A stretch of DNA of 64,000 nt from CATOSP01 sp965197545 (GTDB lineage: Bacteria; Chloroflexota; Dehalococcoidia; Lucifugimonadales; UBA3495): assembly GCA_965197545.1 (NCBI GenBank), contig CBDANJ010000005.1, forward strand, positions 1-64,000. Reading direction: 5' to 3'. A model generated the notes under the pieces. It saw only the letters and a program-made list of their open reading frames with translations. It had not been told where the DNA came from and did no database searches. Of the stretch, positions 1-9,044 are shown piece by piece; the first letter of the stretch is position 1; the number at the start of each line of letters is the position of its first letter. A program made the position numbers and the translations under genes.

Positions 1-87
1 CCAGGCCCAGAGTTCTATACCATGGAGTGGACTTCAAATGGTCCCAGGTCTAACTTAGAGAGTGGACTCGTTCCTGGGGGCAGGTCA
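1..87 (+). mobile_element. IS3-family terminus, partial at window edge
   Basis: Bases 1-87 are the reverse complement of 10097-10183, the orfB end of the complete IS3-family element in this window. The last 18 codons of orfB and its stop (about 2-58) are readable, followed by the terminal inverted repeat ending GGGGGCAGGTCA at 87. The rest of this copy lies outside the window. It directly abuts a truncated IS256-family transposase, so it probably inserted into that element. Confidence 0.85.
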
Positions 88-770
88 TGGTGGTGCTGGC
101 GGCCTTAAGTGACGGAAGTAAAGTGGTGGTCTCGGTCAGCACCGGTTACCGGGAGTCGACCCAGAGCTGGTCGGAAGTGCTACGGGACTTGAAGCGACGG
201 GGAATGGGTTGTCCGCGCCTGGTGATTGCCGACGGTCACCTGGGGATCTGGGGAGCGTTGCGCAACGTGTTTCCCCAAGCCGACGAGCAGAGATGCTGGA
301 ATCACCGCATTCTCAATCTGCTGGCCAAAATCCCCAAGCGAGTACACCAGTCGGCCTTGTTGATGTTGCGGCAGATCCCTTACGCCGAGACCCGCCAGGA
401 GGCTCAGCGCCTCAAGCAGGTCTTCCAGCACTGGTGCCGGCAGAAAGGGCTGACCCAGGCGGCCGAGCTGATCGATCAGGACTGGGATCGGATGGTGACG
501 TTTTACGATTACCCTAAGGCCCAGTGGCAGCATCTGAGGACCACCAATCCGGTGGAGTCACCCTTTGCTGGCCTTCGGTTGCGAACCGACGCCGCCAAAC
601 GGTTCAAGAAGGTGGAAAATGCCCAGGCCGTCATCTGGAAGATGCTGCTGGTAGCTGAGAAGCGATTCCGCCGTCTGAAAGCCCCGGAGCTGATGAAAGA
701 CGTCTACCAGGGCGCTAAGTATGTGAATGGAGTCCCTGTCAACGAGGTGTCGGAGGAGAAAGCCGCCTGA
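88..770 (+). pseudogene. IS256-family (Mutator) transposase, C-terminal part
   Basis: About 227 C-terminal residues of an IS256/Mutator-type DDE transposase are preserved. Family landmarks seen are the IADGHLGIW segment with the second catalytic Asp, the RCWNHRILNLLAKIPK segment and TTNPVES with the catalytic Glu. The N-terminal half, including the first Asp, is missing because an IS3-family end abuts at 87. The first ATG of the frame overlaps the IS3 terminus and is not a natural start. The right end of the element is probably near 775-805, where TTTTACACACTTCTTGACA lies. Confidence 0.85.
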
Positions 771-839
771 TGTCTTTTACACACTTCTTGACATGAGCTC
801 CAACGCTGTGCTGAAAGAAGCTAGTTCACCTGGTCGAAG

Positions 840-944
840 TGGTGTACCGCCTATGGAGAGGGTTGGGGGATTCTTCATCGGCCCGTCATCCACGCCGGAG
901 ACGCTCTCCCCGATCGGAGCCAATCCGTCTCGTTTGCGCTCCAT
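840..944 (-). pseudogene. repA 5' remnant
   Basis: On the minus strand an ATG at 944 preceded by GGGAGAATAAGCC opens MERKRDGLAPIGES, nearly identical to the start of the intact RepA at 36632 (MERKRDGLLPIGEV), with the same leader. About 20 codons on, the frame breaks: HHFDQVN, matching RepA HHFTQADQVN, continues in a shifted frame and ends at a stop near 840. Only the first roughly 45 codons of the gene survive. Confidence 0.75.
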
Positions 945-1017
945 GGCTTATTCTCCCATGTTCCTCAGAAAATCCCCGCAATACTCGCGATCTACACATC
1001 ACTTGCAAGGCAGTATT

Positions 1018-1029
1018 CTCTGACAGTGC
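1018..1029. repeat. IS6-family terminal repeat remnant
   Basis: TCTGACAGTGCC is identical to the right terminal repeat of the IS6-family element at 51407-52200. No transposase lies beside it here. The rest of 945-1114 shows nothing else I can support. Confidence 0.45.
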
Positions 1030-1114
1030 CCGGCAGGGTGATCAGGCCGCGTCCATATACTACAAGTGCAGCCTTTGAACCCTAACTTGAAGATACCCAA
1101 CAAGTACCACCTGA

Positions 1115-3541
1115 CTATTGAGACAAGCTCTCACGAAGGTCCTCAAGGACCTTAATAATCTTCGGATCAATCTCTATCTGTACTTCATTTCTCAATCTTT
1201 CCGCCTCCCTAATTTCGACTAGTTCTGCTTGAGCCGCCGTAGTGGAGGGTCGAGCGGTTGTTAGGCTAGTTAGGGCAGTGGAACTCGTCCTCACCCCTGT
1301 CATGTCATAGCAGCGCGAAAAGGACTCATCATCCTTATCGACCTGGTAGTAGCAGCCGGAGACTGTGTTCGAGCCAACGAAGTCGAAGGTGAAAAACCGG
1401 TCAATGATTATGCCTGGGTCTAACAACGAAAACCTCCCAAGACGCGGAGAGTATCCCGCTATGACTAAATTGCCAAACTCATCGGTCCCCGTAATGATCC
1501 ACTCACCTGGAGTAATTGTACTTTCCCTAACATTGCTCAGTCTGTAGGTGTCTGTAAACTCGGAAATGAGCCTGTAGGAGAACTCCCATGTTCCAATGAG
1601 GCGCTCAGTCTGCAGTTGATTGAAGGGCTTAGTGGGAGAGGGCGGTGGCGGGGGAGTGGGAGAGCGATCCGGAGGGGGAGTCGTCGTTGTGGGTCGGGGA
1701 GGTACTACAATGGGGCTCACCGGAAGTGTCGTAAACGCCCGGCCAACTTCCAACTCCAAGACGATCACCGCGATTTGGCCGGCACGGGCCCGGATGGAGA
1801 TCTCGCCCTTGAAATCGGCGGTATCCGCCTCGGGGAAGAACTGCTCAATAAACGCGGCTATCCGGCCTCCGGCCTCAATGGTCCGGCTGGCCTCGCCTCC
1901 GGGCACCACTAAACCATCCTCATCCTTGAGCTCCAAGTCGATCGTTTGTGCCGCCAGCTCGGGGTTTCGGATCGCCACGCCGCTGCTGAGGTTTCCGGAG
2001 CGGCGCACCGGAGCAATGGCCGCCTGCAGTCTCGGGCTGGTGCCGACCCCGGTAATCCCCGTCCCGATCAAGTCAAAGCGCACGACCGCGGAGACCGGAG
2101 TGTCCGACGAGACCGTGATCGACCCGGTCAGCAAGCCGCTCCCGCCGTGTGACAGAGTCAGGGTCCGGCTTCCTGAGGGCGGAATATCGAACCGGTCCGC
2201 GCCAACGCCCAATATTAGGTTCCCATCCAATGCGTTCCCCTCCGGGCTCCAGACATCAATCGCCACGGCGGCCGATTCGGTAGAAGAACGATTGGTGACT
2301 ACGACATCCGAACTGAAACCGCCACCGGCGGCAAACTGTGGAATTTGGAGCGTTTGATCCCGAATCGTCCAGCCCATGTCGTCCAGCATGGCCAGCATCA
2401 AGGGTCCCGGCTCATGGGAGGCTTTGCCTCGACTTTGACTGGGGGTCATCAGGGCGTTGGGCACTCCGGGAGGATAGGCAAACTCGTTCAGGTGGCTAAC
2501 GCTGCTTCCCGAATCGTATTCTTCGGGAGCCCAAAGCAGCACGGGATAGGACCCACCGTTAGCAGTCAGCGTCTTCGACGCACCCCAAAAGAGTGTGATT
2601 CCGGTGACCGCATCGGTCAACTCAGTGGATGGGTTGGTGTATTCATCTTCGTCGACCAAGCGGTTGATCTCTGTATCGAAGATACGAGAATCGAAGATCG
2701 TCGGAATGTTGTCATCGGTAAGTCCATACTCGGCCTCTTCGGTTGATTCATCGACCCTGAAGCTGTCAAAAAATCCCAGGGCGTGACCGATCTCATGCAA
2801 GACAACCGAAACGAAATCATGCTGGTCCTCTCCAGGCTGGCCGTCCAATCCAAAGTACCAATCACTGGAGTTAGAGAAGGTCGCTTCGATGTCTGGATCG
2901 TCTGGCTTTCGATCTTCTTCGACCAACTGGTTCACAAGAGCAACTGGAGCACAGACCGTGGATGAACAGAAAAAGGTGGACGGGCGGGCCGCCCCCAGAG
3001 TGTCTTCTTCTTCGAACGTGGTGAAATTCGCTTCGATTTCAATCGGCACCGTCGCAATCAGCAGAGAGGACCAGATGCCTACCGCCCTCTGAAAGGCTGC
3101 CTGGGCCTCTGGAGTAAAACCCGTGTAGTTGACGGATATATTGGCCGCAGGAGGCGCCAGGGCGTATTTTCCAGAAGGGGGAGTCCTCGGGAGCATTCGG
3201 TCAATCGCTTCACGAATACTAACCATTTCCTCCTGAGTTGCCAGACCACAACTCAACCCGTTTCCATCAGTCGATCGGATGACGTATGGTCTGACTGGAT
3301 CACTCATTTCCGTCCAGTTTTGGGCCTCCAAGAGGTCGTCCGTGTTCATCTGGCCGGCCACAAGACGGTGAAACGCCTGTTCGTCTTCAGAGGCGGTCCT
3401 TGCCTGGGCCTGCAGGGGCGTGCCCGCCATCAGCAGAACGGCTGCGGCGCAGCCGGCCGCGCAGGCGGCGGAGAAGCGGTGCCCCGGACTGGGGTGCCGC
3501 ACATCATTCGTCATACCCGATAAGTTAATTCGATTTTTCAT
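1115..3541 (-). CDS. secreted matrixin-like zinc metalloprotease, multidomain
   Basis: A protein of about 808 residues. I chose ATG 3541 (MKNRINL) because GGGAGG lies just upstream; an upstream TTG would add four residues. Residues 1 to about 47 form a signal peptide ending near PLQAQA. The catalytic region carries HEIGHALGFFD near residue 250, a HExxHxxG zinc motif of matrixin/metzincin type, but Asp replaces the usual third His, so activity is not certain. A beta-rich middle region (IPQFAAGGGFSSDVVV) resembles repeats in other exported proteins of this window. A proline/threonine-rich linker follows, then a C-terminal domain starting LIGTWEFSY that reads like a lipocalin-type barrel. It likely acts outside the cell or in the periplasm; the substrate is unknown. 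Confidence 0.75.
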   Translation of the reverse strand: MKNRINLSGMTNDVRHPSPGHRFSAACAAGCAAAVLLMAGTPLQAQARTASEDEQAFHRLVAGQMNTDDLLEAQNWTEMSDPVRPYVIRSTDGNGLSCGLATQEEMVSIREAIDRMLPRTPPSGKYALAPPAANISVNYTGFTPEAQAAFQRAVGIWSSLLIATVPIEIEANFTTFEEEDTLGAARPSTFFCSSTVCAPVALVNQLVEEDRKPDDPDIEATFSNSSDWYFGLDGQPGEDQHDFVSVVLHEIGHALGFFDSFRVDESTEEAEYGLTDDNIPTIFDSRIFDTEINRLVDEDEYTNPSTELTDAVTGITLFWGASKTLTANGGSYPVLLWAPEEYDSGSSVSHLNEFAYPPGVPNALMTPSQSRGKASHEPGPLMLAMLDDMGWTIRDQTLQIPQFAAGGGFSSDVVVTNRSSTESAAVAIDVWSPEGNALDGNLILGVGADRFDIPPSGSRTLTLSHGGSGLLTGSITVSSDTPVSAVVRFDLIGTGITGVGTSPRLQAAIAPVRRSGNLSSGVAIRNPELAAQTIDLELKDEDGLVVPGGEASRTIEAGGRIAAFIEQFFPEADTADFKGEISIRARAGQIAVIVLELEVGRAFTTLPVSPIVVPPRPTTTTPPPDRSPTPPPPPSPTKPFNQLQTERLIGTWEFSYRLISEFTDTYRLSNVRESTITPGEWIITGTDEFGNLVIAGYSPRLGRFSLLDPGIIIDRFFTFDFVGSNTVSGCYYQVDKDDESFSRCYDMTGVRTSSTALTSLTTARPSTTAAQAELVEIREAERLRNEVQIEIDPKIIKVLEDLRESLSQ

Positions 3542-3581
3542 ACTTCCTCCCAATCCGTTCTGCCCATTCTAAGGGAAAACC

Positions 3582-3773
3582 ATGATTCGCAAGAAATGGA
3601 GAGACGGCGAGCCGGTGCTCTCTATCGAAACCGAGGATGAATTTGGAAAGGCGCTCGCGACAGGTGAAGCGGTGGAATTGCCGCGGGAGTTGGGGGAGGA
3701 GATCGGTTTGATGAAAGATGACACGATTTCCGAGGCCGAGGCGAAAGCCGCGAGGTACGACCCGAGCGACTAG
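3582..3773 (+). CDS. small acidic hypothetical protein
   Basis: A 63-residue frame (MIRKKWRDGEPVLSIETEDEF) starting 40 bp from and divergent to the protease gene. Composition is soluble and acidic with no membrane segment or signal. The only possible ribosome site is a weak AAGGGAAA ahead of the ATG. The middle (ALATGEAVELPRELGEEIG) resembles short antitoxin-like proteins, but I recognise no family. Confidence 0.45.
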   Translation: MIRKKWRDGEPVLSIETEDEFGKALATGEAVELPRELGEEIGLMKDDTISEAEAKAARYDPSD

Positions 3774-3872
3774 AAACTGAAGGGGATAGGTTGACAAGAT
3801 GGGATGGCACCCGCGTAGCAGGCGTTTGTTGACCTTGTATGAACACTAGTGATACACGAATCGCCAAGGAGA

Positions 3873-3992
3873 ATGAAGATGAGCAGTGACACGAAATGGA
3901 TCATAGGGAAGATGCTCGCACTCGCGGGAATGATGACCGCATTGATGCTCGGCCAGTTCACGTCCATCGAACTCGTACCAGAAACCAATTAA
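3873..3992 (+). CDS. 39-residue membrane peptide
   Basis: ATG 3873 follows AAGGAGA at good spacing and opens 39 codons to TAA 3992. The peptide has one hydrophobic stretch (KMLALAGMMTALMLGQF), so it is either a single-pass membrane peptide or a very short exported peptide. The next gene starts 22 bp downstream with its own AAGGAG, which suggests a two-gene operon. Function unknown. Confidence 0.5.
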   Translation: MKMSSDTKWIIGKMLALAGMMTALMLGQFTSIELVPETN

Positions 3993-4014
3993 CCGCGTCC
4001 CAAAGGAGTGCTCC

Positions 4015-4725
4015 ATGAGTTCTCAAATAGCCGTTGTCCTTATACTCGCGCTCTTTGGGTTTGGGCAGGAAAGCCGCCCGGAACTCCTGTTGTGGCAAGA
4101 CGGAACCAGCCACAGCGATTCCTTCTACATCGATGGCCACCAAATGCGATCGATCGAACACGACGGAACCACCATCAGCACGTTCCTGCTCCGACACCAC
4201 TGGGAAGCATTCTCGGATAGCTGGCACGTCCGCATCATGGTTCGAAACAACACCGATAGGCGGCTGGAACTAGACCCAGCCACGATCCGGCTCATCGACA
4301 CGGAAAAATCGCAGTATGTCCGTCAGGAGAGCCCGGCAGAGCTTGTAGACAAGTACGCGGACGCGTCCATAATCCAATCCGAATTAGAGAGCAACAGGAG
4401 AACATCAGAGTCCAACAAACGCCGAGCCCAGACGCCTTGCCCGCCACTTATCGGTGCGCCGGGAGCCATAGCGGCGATCCAGAGGCTCTGCGAAGACCAG
4501 AGACGCCCCAACAGAATCCCTTATCCAACCACCTCCGAGTCCGACCTCCACGCGGCCCAAAACCTCGCTGCGTGGATCCAGGAAACTTCGCTGGAACGAA
4601 CCACGCTGTTTCCAGGCAAGACGATAGAACGCTCAGTTTGGTATCGACACGACGGAACGTCGTTGTTGCTCCAGGTTCCCGTCTTCGACCGCGTATTTGA
4701 ATTTCCGTTCCCAGCACAAGAGTAG
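4015..4725 (+). CDS. exported hypothetical protein
   Basis: A 236-residue protein starting MSSQIAVVLILALFGFGQ, a short signal-peptide-like N-terminus, with AAGGAG 10 bp before the ATG. The remainder is soluble, with a beta-rich start (LLLWQDGTSHSDSFYIDG) and a charged serine/arginine stretch near residues 125-140. Two Cys flank the middle (TPCPPLIG, RLCEDQ). No family recognised. It probably shares a transcript with the membrane peptide upstream. Confidence 0.65.
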   Translation: MSSQIAVVLILALFGFGQESRPELLLWQDGTSHSDSFYIDGHQMRSIEHDGTTISTFLLRHHWEAFSDSWHVRIMVRNNTDRRLELDPATIRLIDTEKSQYVRQESPAELVDKYADASIIQSELESNRRTSESNKRRAQTPCPPLIGAPGAIAAIQRLCEDQRRPNRIPYPTTSESDLHAAQNLAAWIQETSLERTTLFPGKTIERSVWYRHDGTSLLLQVPVFDRVFEFPFPAQE

Positions 4726-4885
4726 CCGGGAGCGCCAGACGTGGTTTGTCAACCTATCGATAGAAGCCCCAAACTGAAGGCCCAAGACCGAGCCTGAAAC
4801 TTCGCCGCGCTGAGGAATTCATGGAACACCTTGTCTCAGGCGCGTCAGCGGCGCCGATCCGAGCCTTCCCGCAGGGATAAATACC

Positions 4886-4927
4886 GACGATAGCGACCCC
4901 CCACTTTTGAGGGGGGTCGCTATCGTC
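4886..4927 (+). terminator. 17-bp perfect hairpin, terminator-like
   Basis: Arms 4886-4902 and 4911-4927 are exact complements (GACGATAGCGACCCCCC and its reverse complement) around an 8-nt loop. A CTCTTTTTT run follows a few bases later on the plus strand, so it could terminate the exported-protein operon. The same arms recur near 14963-15057, also beside a winged-helix replication-like module, so a role in that module is equally possible. Confidence 0.6.
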
Positions 4928-4959
4928 CCCCTCTTTTTTCCTCGCTCGGCACAGCGGGG

Positions 4960-5110
4960 GTCGATGAGTAGGGGATAACCACAACAGAATGAGAGAGATA
5001 TTGGAATAGGACTTTGGAACACCTTCGTCCCAAATCTTGGAACACCCCCCCCTTTGTCCCTGTTCCAAAAAATAAGCGGTCATTTGTGGCAAGAAAAAAC
5101 CCTCGATTTA
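4960..5110. other. origin-like repeat block of winged-helix module 1
   Basis: This lies about 60-200 bp past the stop of the minus-strand winged-helix gene. GGAACA occurs at 5016-5021 and 5039-5044 (23 bp apart) and inverted as TGTTCC at 5061-5066. Between the last two lies CCCCCCCC followed by TTTGTCCC. GGATAACCACA, a DnaA-box-like sequence, is at about 4974-4984. The layout matches blocks at 15140-15200 and 36195-36280 but with a different hexamer. An iteron origin or an operator is inferred. Confidence 0.5.
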
Positions 5111-5173
5111 GCCTCTCCGGGCGCACCTTCTCGCGGAGTATTGATTTAGATAGCATTTGATCTATATGGCCCC

Positions 5174-6166
5174 TCATACCGGGACCGCAAACCGGGTTGC
5201 CAGGTACGTCGAACACTCGTCAATCTTAACCCCTTCCGCTAGGTTAGCCTCCGGGAGTTTTTCAAGCTCGAACCACCGCTCCCTGGCCGGGTGCCACCGT
5301 CCCCACTGCCCCAAAAACTCGTGATCGCACCGCAGCATCCCATCTTTGATCGCCGCGATCTCCTGCTTCACCGACATGCCGGTTCCATCCTTCTCCGGTG
5401 CCGCCGCCCATGCCCTTAGCACCCGATCCGCCCGCTCAATAGGTTCGTGTTCGGCGGCAACGGCAACCACTCGGACCTGTCGCCCCTTGGCGCGGATCGC
5501 ATCCCAAAGCGGAACATGCGCGGCTCCCCATGTGTTGAGTTCGCCGGTGCTCTCCCGGCCTGGATCGACATAGGCAAAGGTGACAGTTTCAGCGGCCCCG
5601 GCGATGGGGAGCTTGAGCGTAAAGTAGCGATTCTTCGCGCCATCGTCTCCATAGTAAATCCGGCGGGGAACCAAGCGGGAAGAAATGCCGAGCCCTTCAA
5701 AAAAATCGACCTTCTCCGGTTCGGTGGGAAGCCAGTTCGACCCCGGATGTTCCAGGACAAAATCAAGCGATAGGAGCCGCCGCATCAGAACAGAGTTCCG
5801 GGCCTTCCGCCGATGCCGGATATTCTCGACACCGAGCGCCCGGTAGATCGCCATGTTCGAAATCCGGCACAATCGAGCGCCACCGGGAAACATCATCGAA
5901 TCCCCTTCGATGCCCGCCCGCCGCGCCACCAATGCCCTGACAACCCGGAGAGCCTGTTTTCGATCCGTGTTGAAGTAGTGACAAAATTGAGGCCGGATAA
6001 AAACCCCGCTATGGAGACAGACAAGCGCGATCCATTCCGCCTCCCGTCCCGTCCAGCCAAGCGGTTCCAGTGCTCTCTCTCGCCCGCGCAAGTGCTCGAT
6101 CATGGCTCGCCCAATGGTCCCCTTTCCCCTCGCCTTCGATTCTGCCAGATCGGTCCTCGCCGTCAA
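5174..6166 (-). CDS. winged-helix-like plasmid protein, copy 1 (putative initiator or regulator)
   Basis: A 330-residue protein starting at TTG 6166 (MTARTDLAESK). The region of about residues 35-80 (LGWTGREAEWIALVCLHSG then a helix rich in Arg/Ala) looks like a winged-helix fold. Residues 1-155 are almost identical to copy 2 at 15248-16243, while the last 100 residues are only about half identical. A block of short direct and inverted repeats follows the stop, as in the other copies. Co-occurrence with repeats, DnaA-box-like motifs and, in copy 2, virD4/virB11 suggests a replication or transfer-control role. I do not recognise a named family. Confidence 0.6.
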   Translation of the reverse strand: MTARTDLAESKARGKGTIGRAMIEHLRGRERALEPLGWTGREAEWIALVCLHSGVFIRPQFCHYFNTDRKQALRVVRALVARRAGIEGDSMMFPGGARLCRISNMAIYRALGVENIRHRRKARNSVLMRRLLSLDFVLEHPGSNWLPTEPEKVDFFEGLGISSRLVPRRIYYGDDGAKNRYFTLKLPIAGAAETVTFAYVDPGRESTGELNTWGAAHVPLWDAIRAKGRQVRVVAVAAEHEPIERADRVLRAWAAAPEKDGTGMSVKQEIAAIKDGMLRCDHEFLGQWGRWHPARERWFELEKLPEANLAEGVKIDECSTYLATRFAVPV

Positions 6167-6179
6167 GGGTCCGCTTCGC

Positions 6180-6507
6180 CGCTTCGCGCCCTGGACCGCT
6201 CCGGGCCGATCTGAAGACCGCGCTCGCGAAGCAGTACGAAGCGGAGATGGAGCAGCAGGCCGGGCGCGCCGGCGAATTACAGGAGCAGGTGCAGCGGCTC
6301 GAAGAATCGGTCAAGGACTTGAAGCCGCAGCTCGGGCGGACCGAAGCGTCGGCCAAGGAATTTGAAGCAGCAAGTCGAGATCTTGGCAGCGAACTACAAG
6401 GAGATCGCCGAAGTATTGCGCGAGGTGTGAACGCGATCTGGAAGCAGCGGCAGGAGGCGCGGGAACGGTTGCGGGGCCCGGAGCGGGACTTTGGTCCCAG
6501 CCGTTAG
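6180..6507 (+). pseudogene. coiled-coil protein, 3' fragment
   Basis: From about LRADLKTALAKQ to the stop at 6507 there are about 100 residues of strongly heptad-patterned coiled coil rich in Glu, Gln and Arg. Upstream the frame runs into the antisense of the winged-helix gene, so the 5' part has been lost at a recombination junction near 6175. It could be the tail of a KfrA-like or conjugation-related plasmid protein, but the evidence does not choose between them. Confidence 0.5.
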
Positions 6508-6603
6508 GTTGGGCCTTTCTTGGAGGCGTGAGAGAGAATGGGCAGAACGGATTGGAGGGAAATAATACATGATGGTTAAGTGCCAGAAAAAATCGGAGGC
6601 AGT

Positions 6604-6876
6604 ATGATGGCTATTGTTAGAAAAGACATACACGATCCAGTCTCTGTGGGACGGACCGAATGGAGACCAGTGGGCATAAAACTCCGCATTGGTGGAACTG
6701 GGCAGGGCGAAGGGAGGCGCGCAATTCTCTCGTTATTAGAGGCCAAACAGATTGGCTACGCACTCTTGCTCGAAGCGGAAAAACTGGATGCAGAGCAACG
6801 GCGCGAAGACCGAGAGGCCATGGAAAGAAAGATCGCGAAGAAAGCCGATCAATCGGAGTCTTTACATGAGCATTAA
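6604..6876 (+). CDS. small hypothetical protein
   Basis: A 90-residue protein starting MMAIVRKDI at 6604, chosen because GGAGGC lies 7 bp upstream; an earlier ATG at 6580 lacks such a site. The second half is a charged helix (LLEAEKLDAEQRREDREAMERK). No family recognised. It sits between the coiled-coil fragment and a convergent higBA pair. Confidence 0.5.
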   Translation: MMAIVRKDIHDPVSVGRTEWRPVGIKLRIGGTGQGEGRRAILSLLEAKQIGYALLLEAEKLDAEQRREDREAMERKIAKKADQSESLHEH

Positions 6877-6980
6877 ACGCATCAGTGTTTTGACCGCGAT
6901 CGTGGGTGCCAGGTAGCCGGGGGCTGAGATAGGACACGGCGCGGCTGGAAGCGCGACCAGACGGATTCGAGCGTGCGCGG

Positions 6981-7256
6981 TTAGCGCACCACCCGCTTGG
7001 CGATCTCGGCACCACGCTCCTGTTCGACCACCGCGATGTCATACTGGCTCTGGAGATCAAGCCAGAACTGCGGGTTGTTGCCGAAATAGCAGCCCAGGCG
7101 AACCGCCGTGTCGGCGGTGATCGAGCGTCGGCTGTTCAGGATGTCTGTGATGCGGCCTGAGGGAACACCGATATTGAGGGCTAGCCTGTTGGCGCTCAGG
7201 TTGCGTGCGGCAAGTTCGCGCTTCAGAAACCGACCTGGATGTGAAATTGGGTGCAT
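6981..7256 (-). CDS. higA: HigA-type antitoxin
   Basis: A 91-residue XRE/HigA antitoxin. The start MHPISHPGRFL is supported by AGGGG about 9 bp upstream. The HTH spans about residues 18-70 (LAARNLSANRLALNIGVPSG to TAVRLGCYFGNNPQFWLDLQ), and the GNNPQFWL motif is typical of the HigA subgroup that follows its toxin. It normally binds HigB and represses the operon. The toxin gene ends 5 bp upstream, the toxin-first order usual for higBA. Confidence 0.9.
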   Translation of the reverse strand: MHPISHPGRFLKRELAARNLSANRLALNIGVPSGRITDILNSRRSITADTAVRLGCYFGNNPQFWLDLQSQYDIAVVEQERGAEIAKRVVR

Positions 7257-7260
7257 AGCT

Positions 7261-7548
7261 TTATCCCCTGTGGTAATCAACGATTTCCACGTTGTGAGCG
7301 TTCCCCTTGCGAAACTCGAAACAGATCCGCCAGGACCCGTTCACGGTCATCGCCCATTGACGCTTGCGTTCCCCTTTGAGCTTGTGCAAACCGACGCTCT
7401 TGAGGGGGCTCAGGTCCTGAAGCGTCTTGGCAACGTTCAGAGCCAGTAACAGATCGACGGCGGCATCGAAGTCTAAGCCCCGGAACCGGTTCGGACGCTC
7501 GCCCTTCCAGATTTTTTGGCTTGGCGCGTTGCGCCATGAGTAGATCAA
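7261..7548 (-). CDS. higB: HigB-type toxin
   Basis: A 95-residue RelE-superfamily HigB toxin, normally a ribosome-dependent mRNA endonuclease. The typical LHKLKGERKRQWAMTVNGSW block and C-terminal VEIVDYH are present, so the toxin looks intact. It starts at TTG 7548 and is the first gene of a higBA operon. Confidence 0.9.
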   Translation of the reverse strand: MIYSWRNAPSQKIWKGERPNRFRGLDFDAAVDLLLALNVAKTLQDLSPLKSVGLHKLKGERKRQWAMTVNGSWRICFEFRKGNAHNVEIVDYHRG

Positions 7549-7720
7549 GTCAAAAACATACTACGCGAAACGGTTAAAGTGAAACAAGGGGCGACACCAG
7601 CTTTGTATGTGGGCGCTTGTATCTGGAAGGACACCCTTCAAAGGTGCTCACCGGCTTTGGCCACATCCTTGATCATATAGGTCTTGTGGGACTGTCTGGG
7701 GAACATGGGAGAATAAAGCC

Positions 7721-8360
7721 ATGCAGCGTCAACGCGGCGAGCTGGTTCCGATCGGTGAAGTCATCGACGACCTGGACGGGCCGGCGATCCCCTCCGCTTC
7801 GCCCCAGGCCCGGCACCACTTCACCCAGGCTGATCAAGTGAACCTGCTTGTTTCAGCCCGCGAAACGGACCCCGATCTCGGCTTCATGGCGCGTCTGATG
7901 GCGCTGTGCTCGTTGCCCCGCACCAACCCCGGCAACCGGAGCAAGTATGTCCGACGCAACGGACCCTACACCTTGGTCATGAACGCGGGCGGTCTTCACA
8001 AGCTCCCCTTTGGCAACCTGCCGCGCCTTTTGCTGGCTTGGGTGTGCACCGAAGCGGTGCGGACCCAAAGCCGTGTTCTCGTTCTAGGGAAGTCGCTTTC
8101 CGAGTTCATGCGGGCGCTGGGCATGGAGCCAGTTGGCGGTGGTGCTACGGGCGCTCGAACCCGGCTCCGCAACCAAATGACACGGCTCTTTAACGCCAGT
8201 GTCCGGTTGGTCTACAAGGATAAGCAAGGGGAACAGTTCATTGCCTCACACATAGCCGACCGGGGTGAGTTTTGGTGGGACCCAAAGCGCCCCAACGAGC
8301 GGATGCTGTGGGACAGCAAGATCGAACTCGGCGAAAAGTTCTTCAACGAGATCATCCGCC
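7721..8360 (+). pseudogene. repA: plasmid RepA, 3'-truncated copy
   Basis: Starts MQRQRGELVPIGEV at 7721 with the conserved leader GGGAGAATAAAGCC. About 213 residues align with intact RepA (QADQVNLLVSA, FMARLMALCSLPRTNP, LPFGNLPRLLLAWV, FFNEIIR). At 8361 the frame runs into a 130-bp MITE and stops at 8392. The missing C-terminal third does not resume after the MITE, so the loss came with recombination rather than a clean insertion. Confidence 0.85.
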
Positions 8361-8490
8361 GGTACTGTCAAGTTAACCGATTCGTTGTCTAATCAGCGCC
8401 TCGTCCACTCCCTAAGTTGTTGATTCTACATTCGACCGCCGACCGTTTCCGCCTCCAAAACCCGAGAATTCCACTTAACTTGACAGTGCC
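8361..8490 (+). mobile_element. 130-bp MITE with IS6-like ends, copy 1
   Basis: Bounded by GGTACTGTCAAGTTAA and the inverse ending TTAACTTGACAGTGCC. A second copy at 44123-44252 is the same length in opposite orientation and almost identical; a partial copy is at 37995-38069. It has no coding capacity. The outer ends resemble GGCACTGTCA of the IS6-family element at 51407-52200, so mobilisation in trans is inferred. No matching 8-bp target duplication is visible. Confidence 0.8.
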
Positions 8491-8718
8491 GCCATAAGCA
8501 CTGGAACCATTAGCAAGGTGGAGATGTCCCTATCCGAGTTCGGTCCATTCTCTCCAGAGGTCGAAGCGCCCTATTGGATATGCGGAGACAAGGGCAATAA
8601 ATGTTCTAATGGCGGTATTAAGTTTGAACCAGGGAAGTATGTTCTGACCGCTACACCCTATACGGATAGTGGCGAAGAGGGGCAGAAGAACACCCTTAGA
8701 TTCTCAGTTTCGCAATGA
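8491..8718 (+). pseudogene. C-terminal fragment of an extracellular domain protein
   Basis: The frame ISTGTISKVEMSLSEFG to the stop at 8718 ends with APYWICGDKGN and GKYVLTATPYTD. This is the tail of a domain common in large secreted bacterial proteins, usually seen as AP(Y)xLxGD followed by GxYTLTATPY. No start or upstream part remains; the fragment begins at the right edge of the MITE. Confidence 0.55.
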
Positions 8719-8899
8719 GAGACGACTCAACATCGCTGATCCCGGAGGCCTGAGCGGGAGTTCTGCCTTTCCTGGTGAGTCGGGTATTGTAGTGGACCAG
8801 CACCATTGGGGTCACCTCACGAAACGGAAAAAATCGTACGCTCAGGCCGATTGAGCGGCGGTAGGGGTCGCAAGTTGCGCTGTTCGACTTGCTTGTTCT

Positions 8900-8960
8900 G
8901 CCGCCAGGTTGATGTGCTCCCAGCCCAGTGGCGTCAGCTCGGAGCCGCCTAATTCCTTGT
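8900..8960 (+). mobile_element. IS6-family transposase 3' remnant
   Basis: CAGTGGCGTCAGCTCGGAG followed by CCGCCTAATTCC encodes QWRQLGAA-stop, the exact C-terminus of the IS6-family transposase at 51464-52147, and its downstream bases follow. Only about 60 bp survive. The rest of 8719-9044 holds nothing I can identify. Confidence 0.6.
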
Positions 8961-9044
8961 CGTCGGTGGCATGAGGGGCGCGGGAATGGCCCACTCCGCA
9001 TCCGGCAGGTCAAAGGTATGGGGAGGTTGTCGTTGGATACGATC

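Noticed and set aside
727..1078. Plus-strand open frames at the left end
   Set aside because: They are antisense to a minus-strand repA remnant and have no start site or domain.
5813..6214. Plus-strand frames opposite the winged-helix gene
   Set aside because: They repeat in the same way opposite copy 2 and have no start signals; they are antisense shadows.
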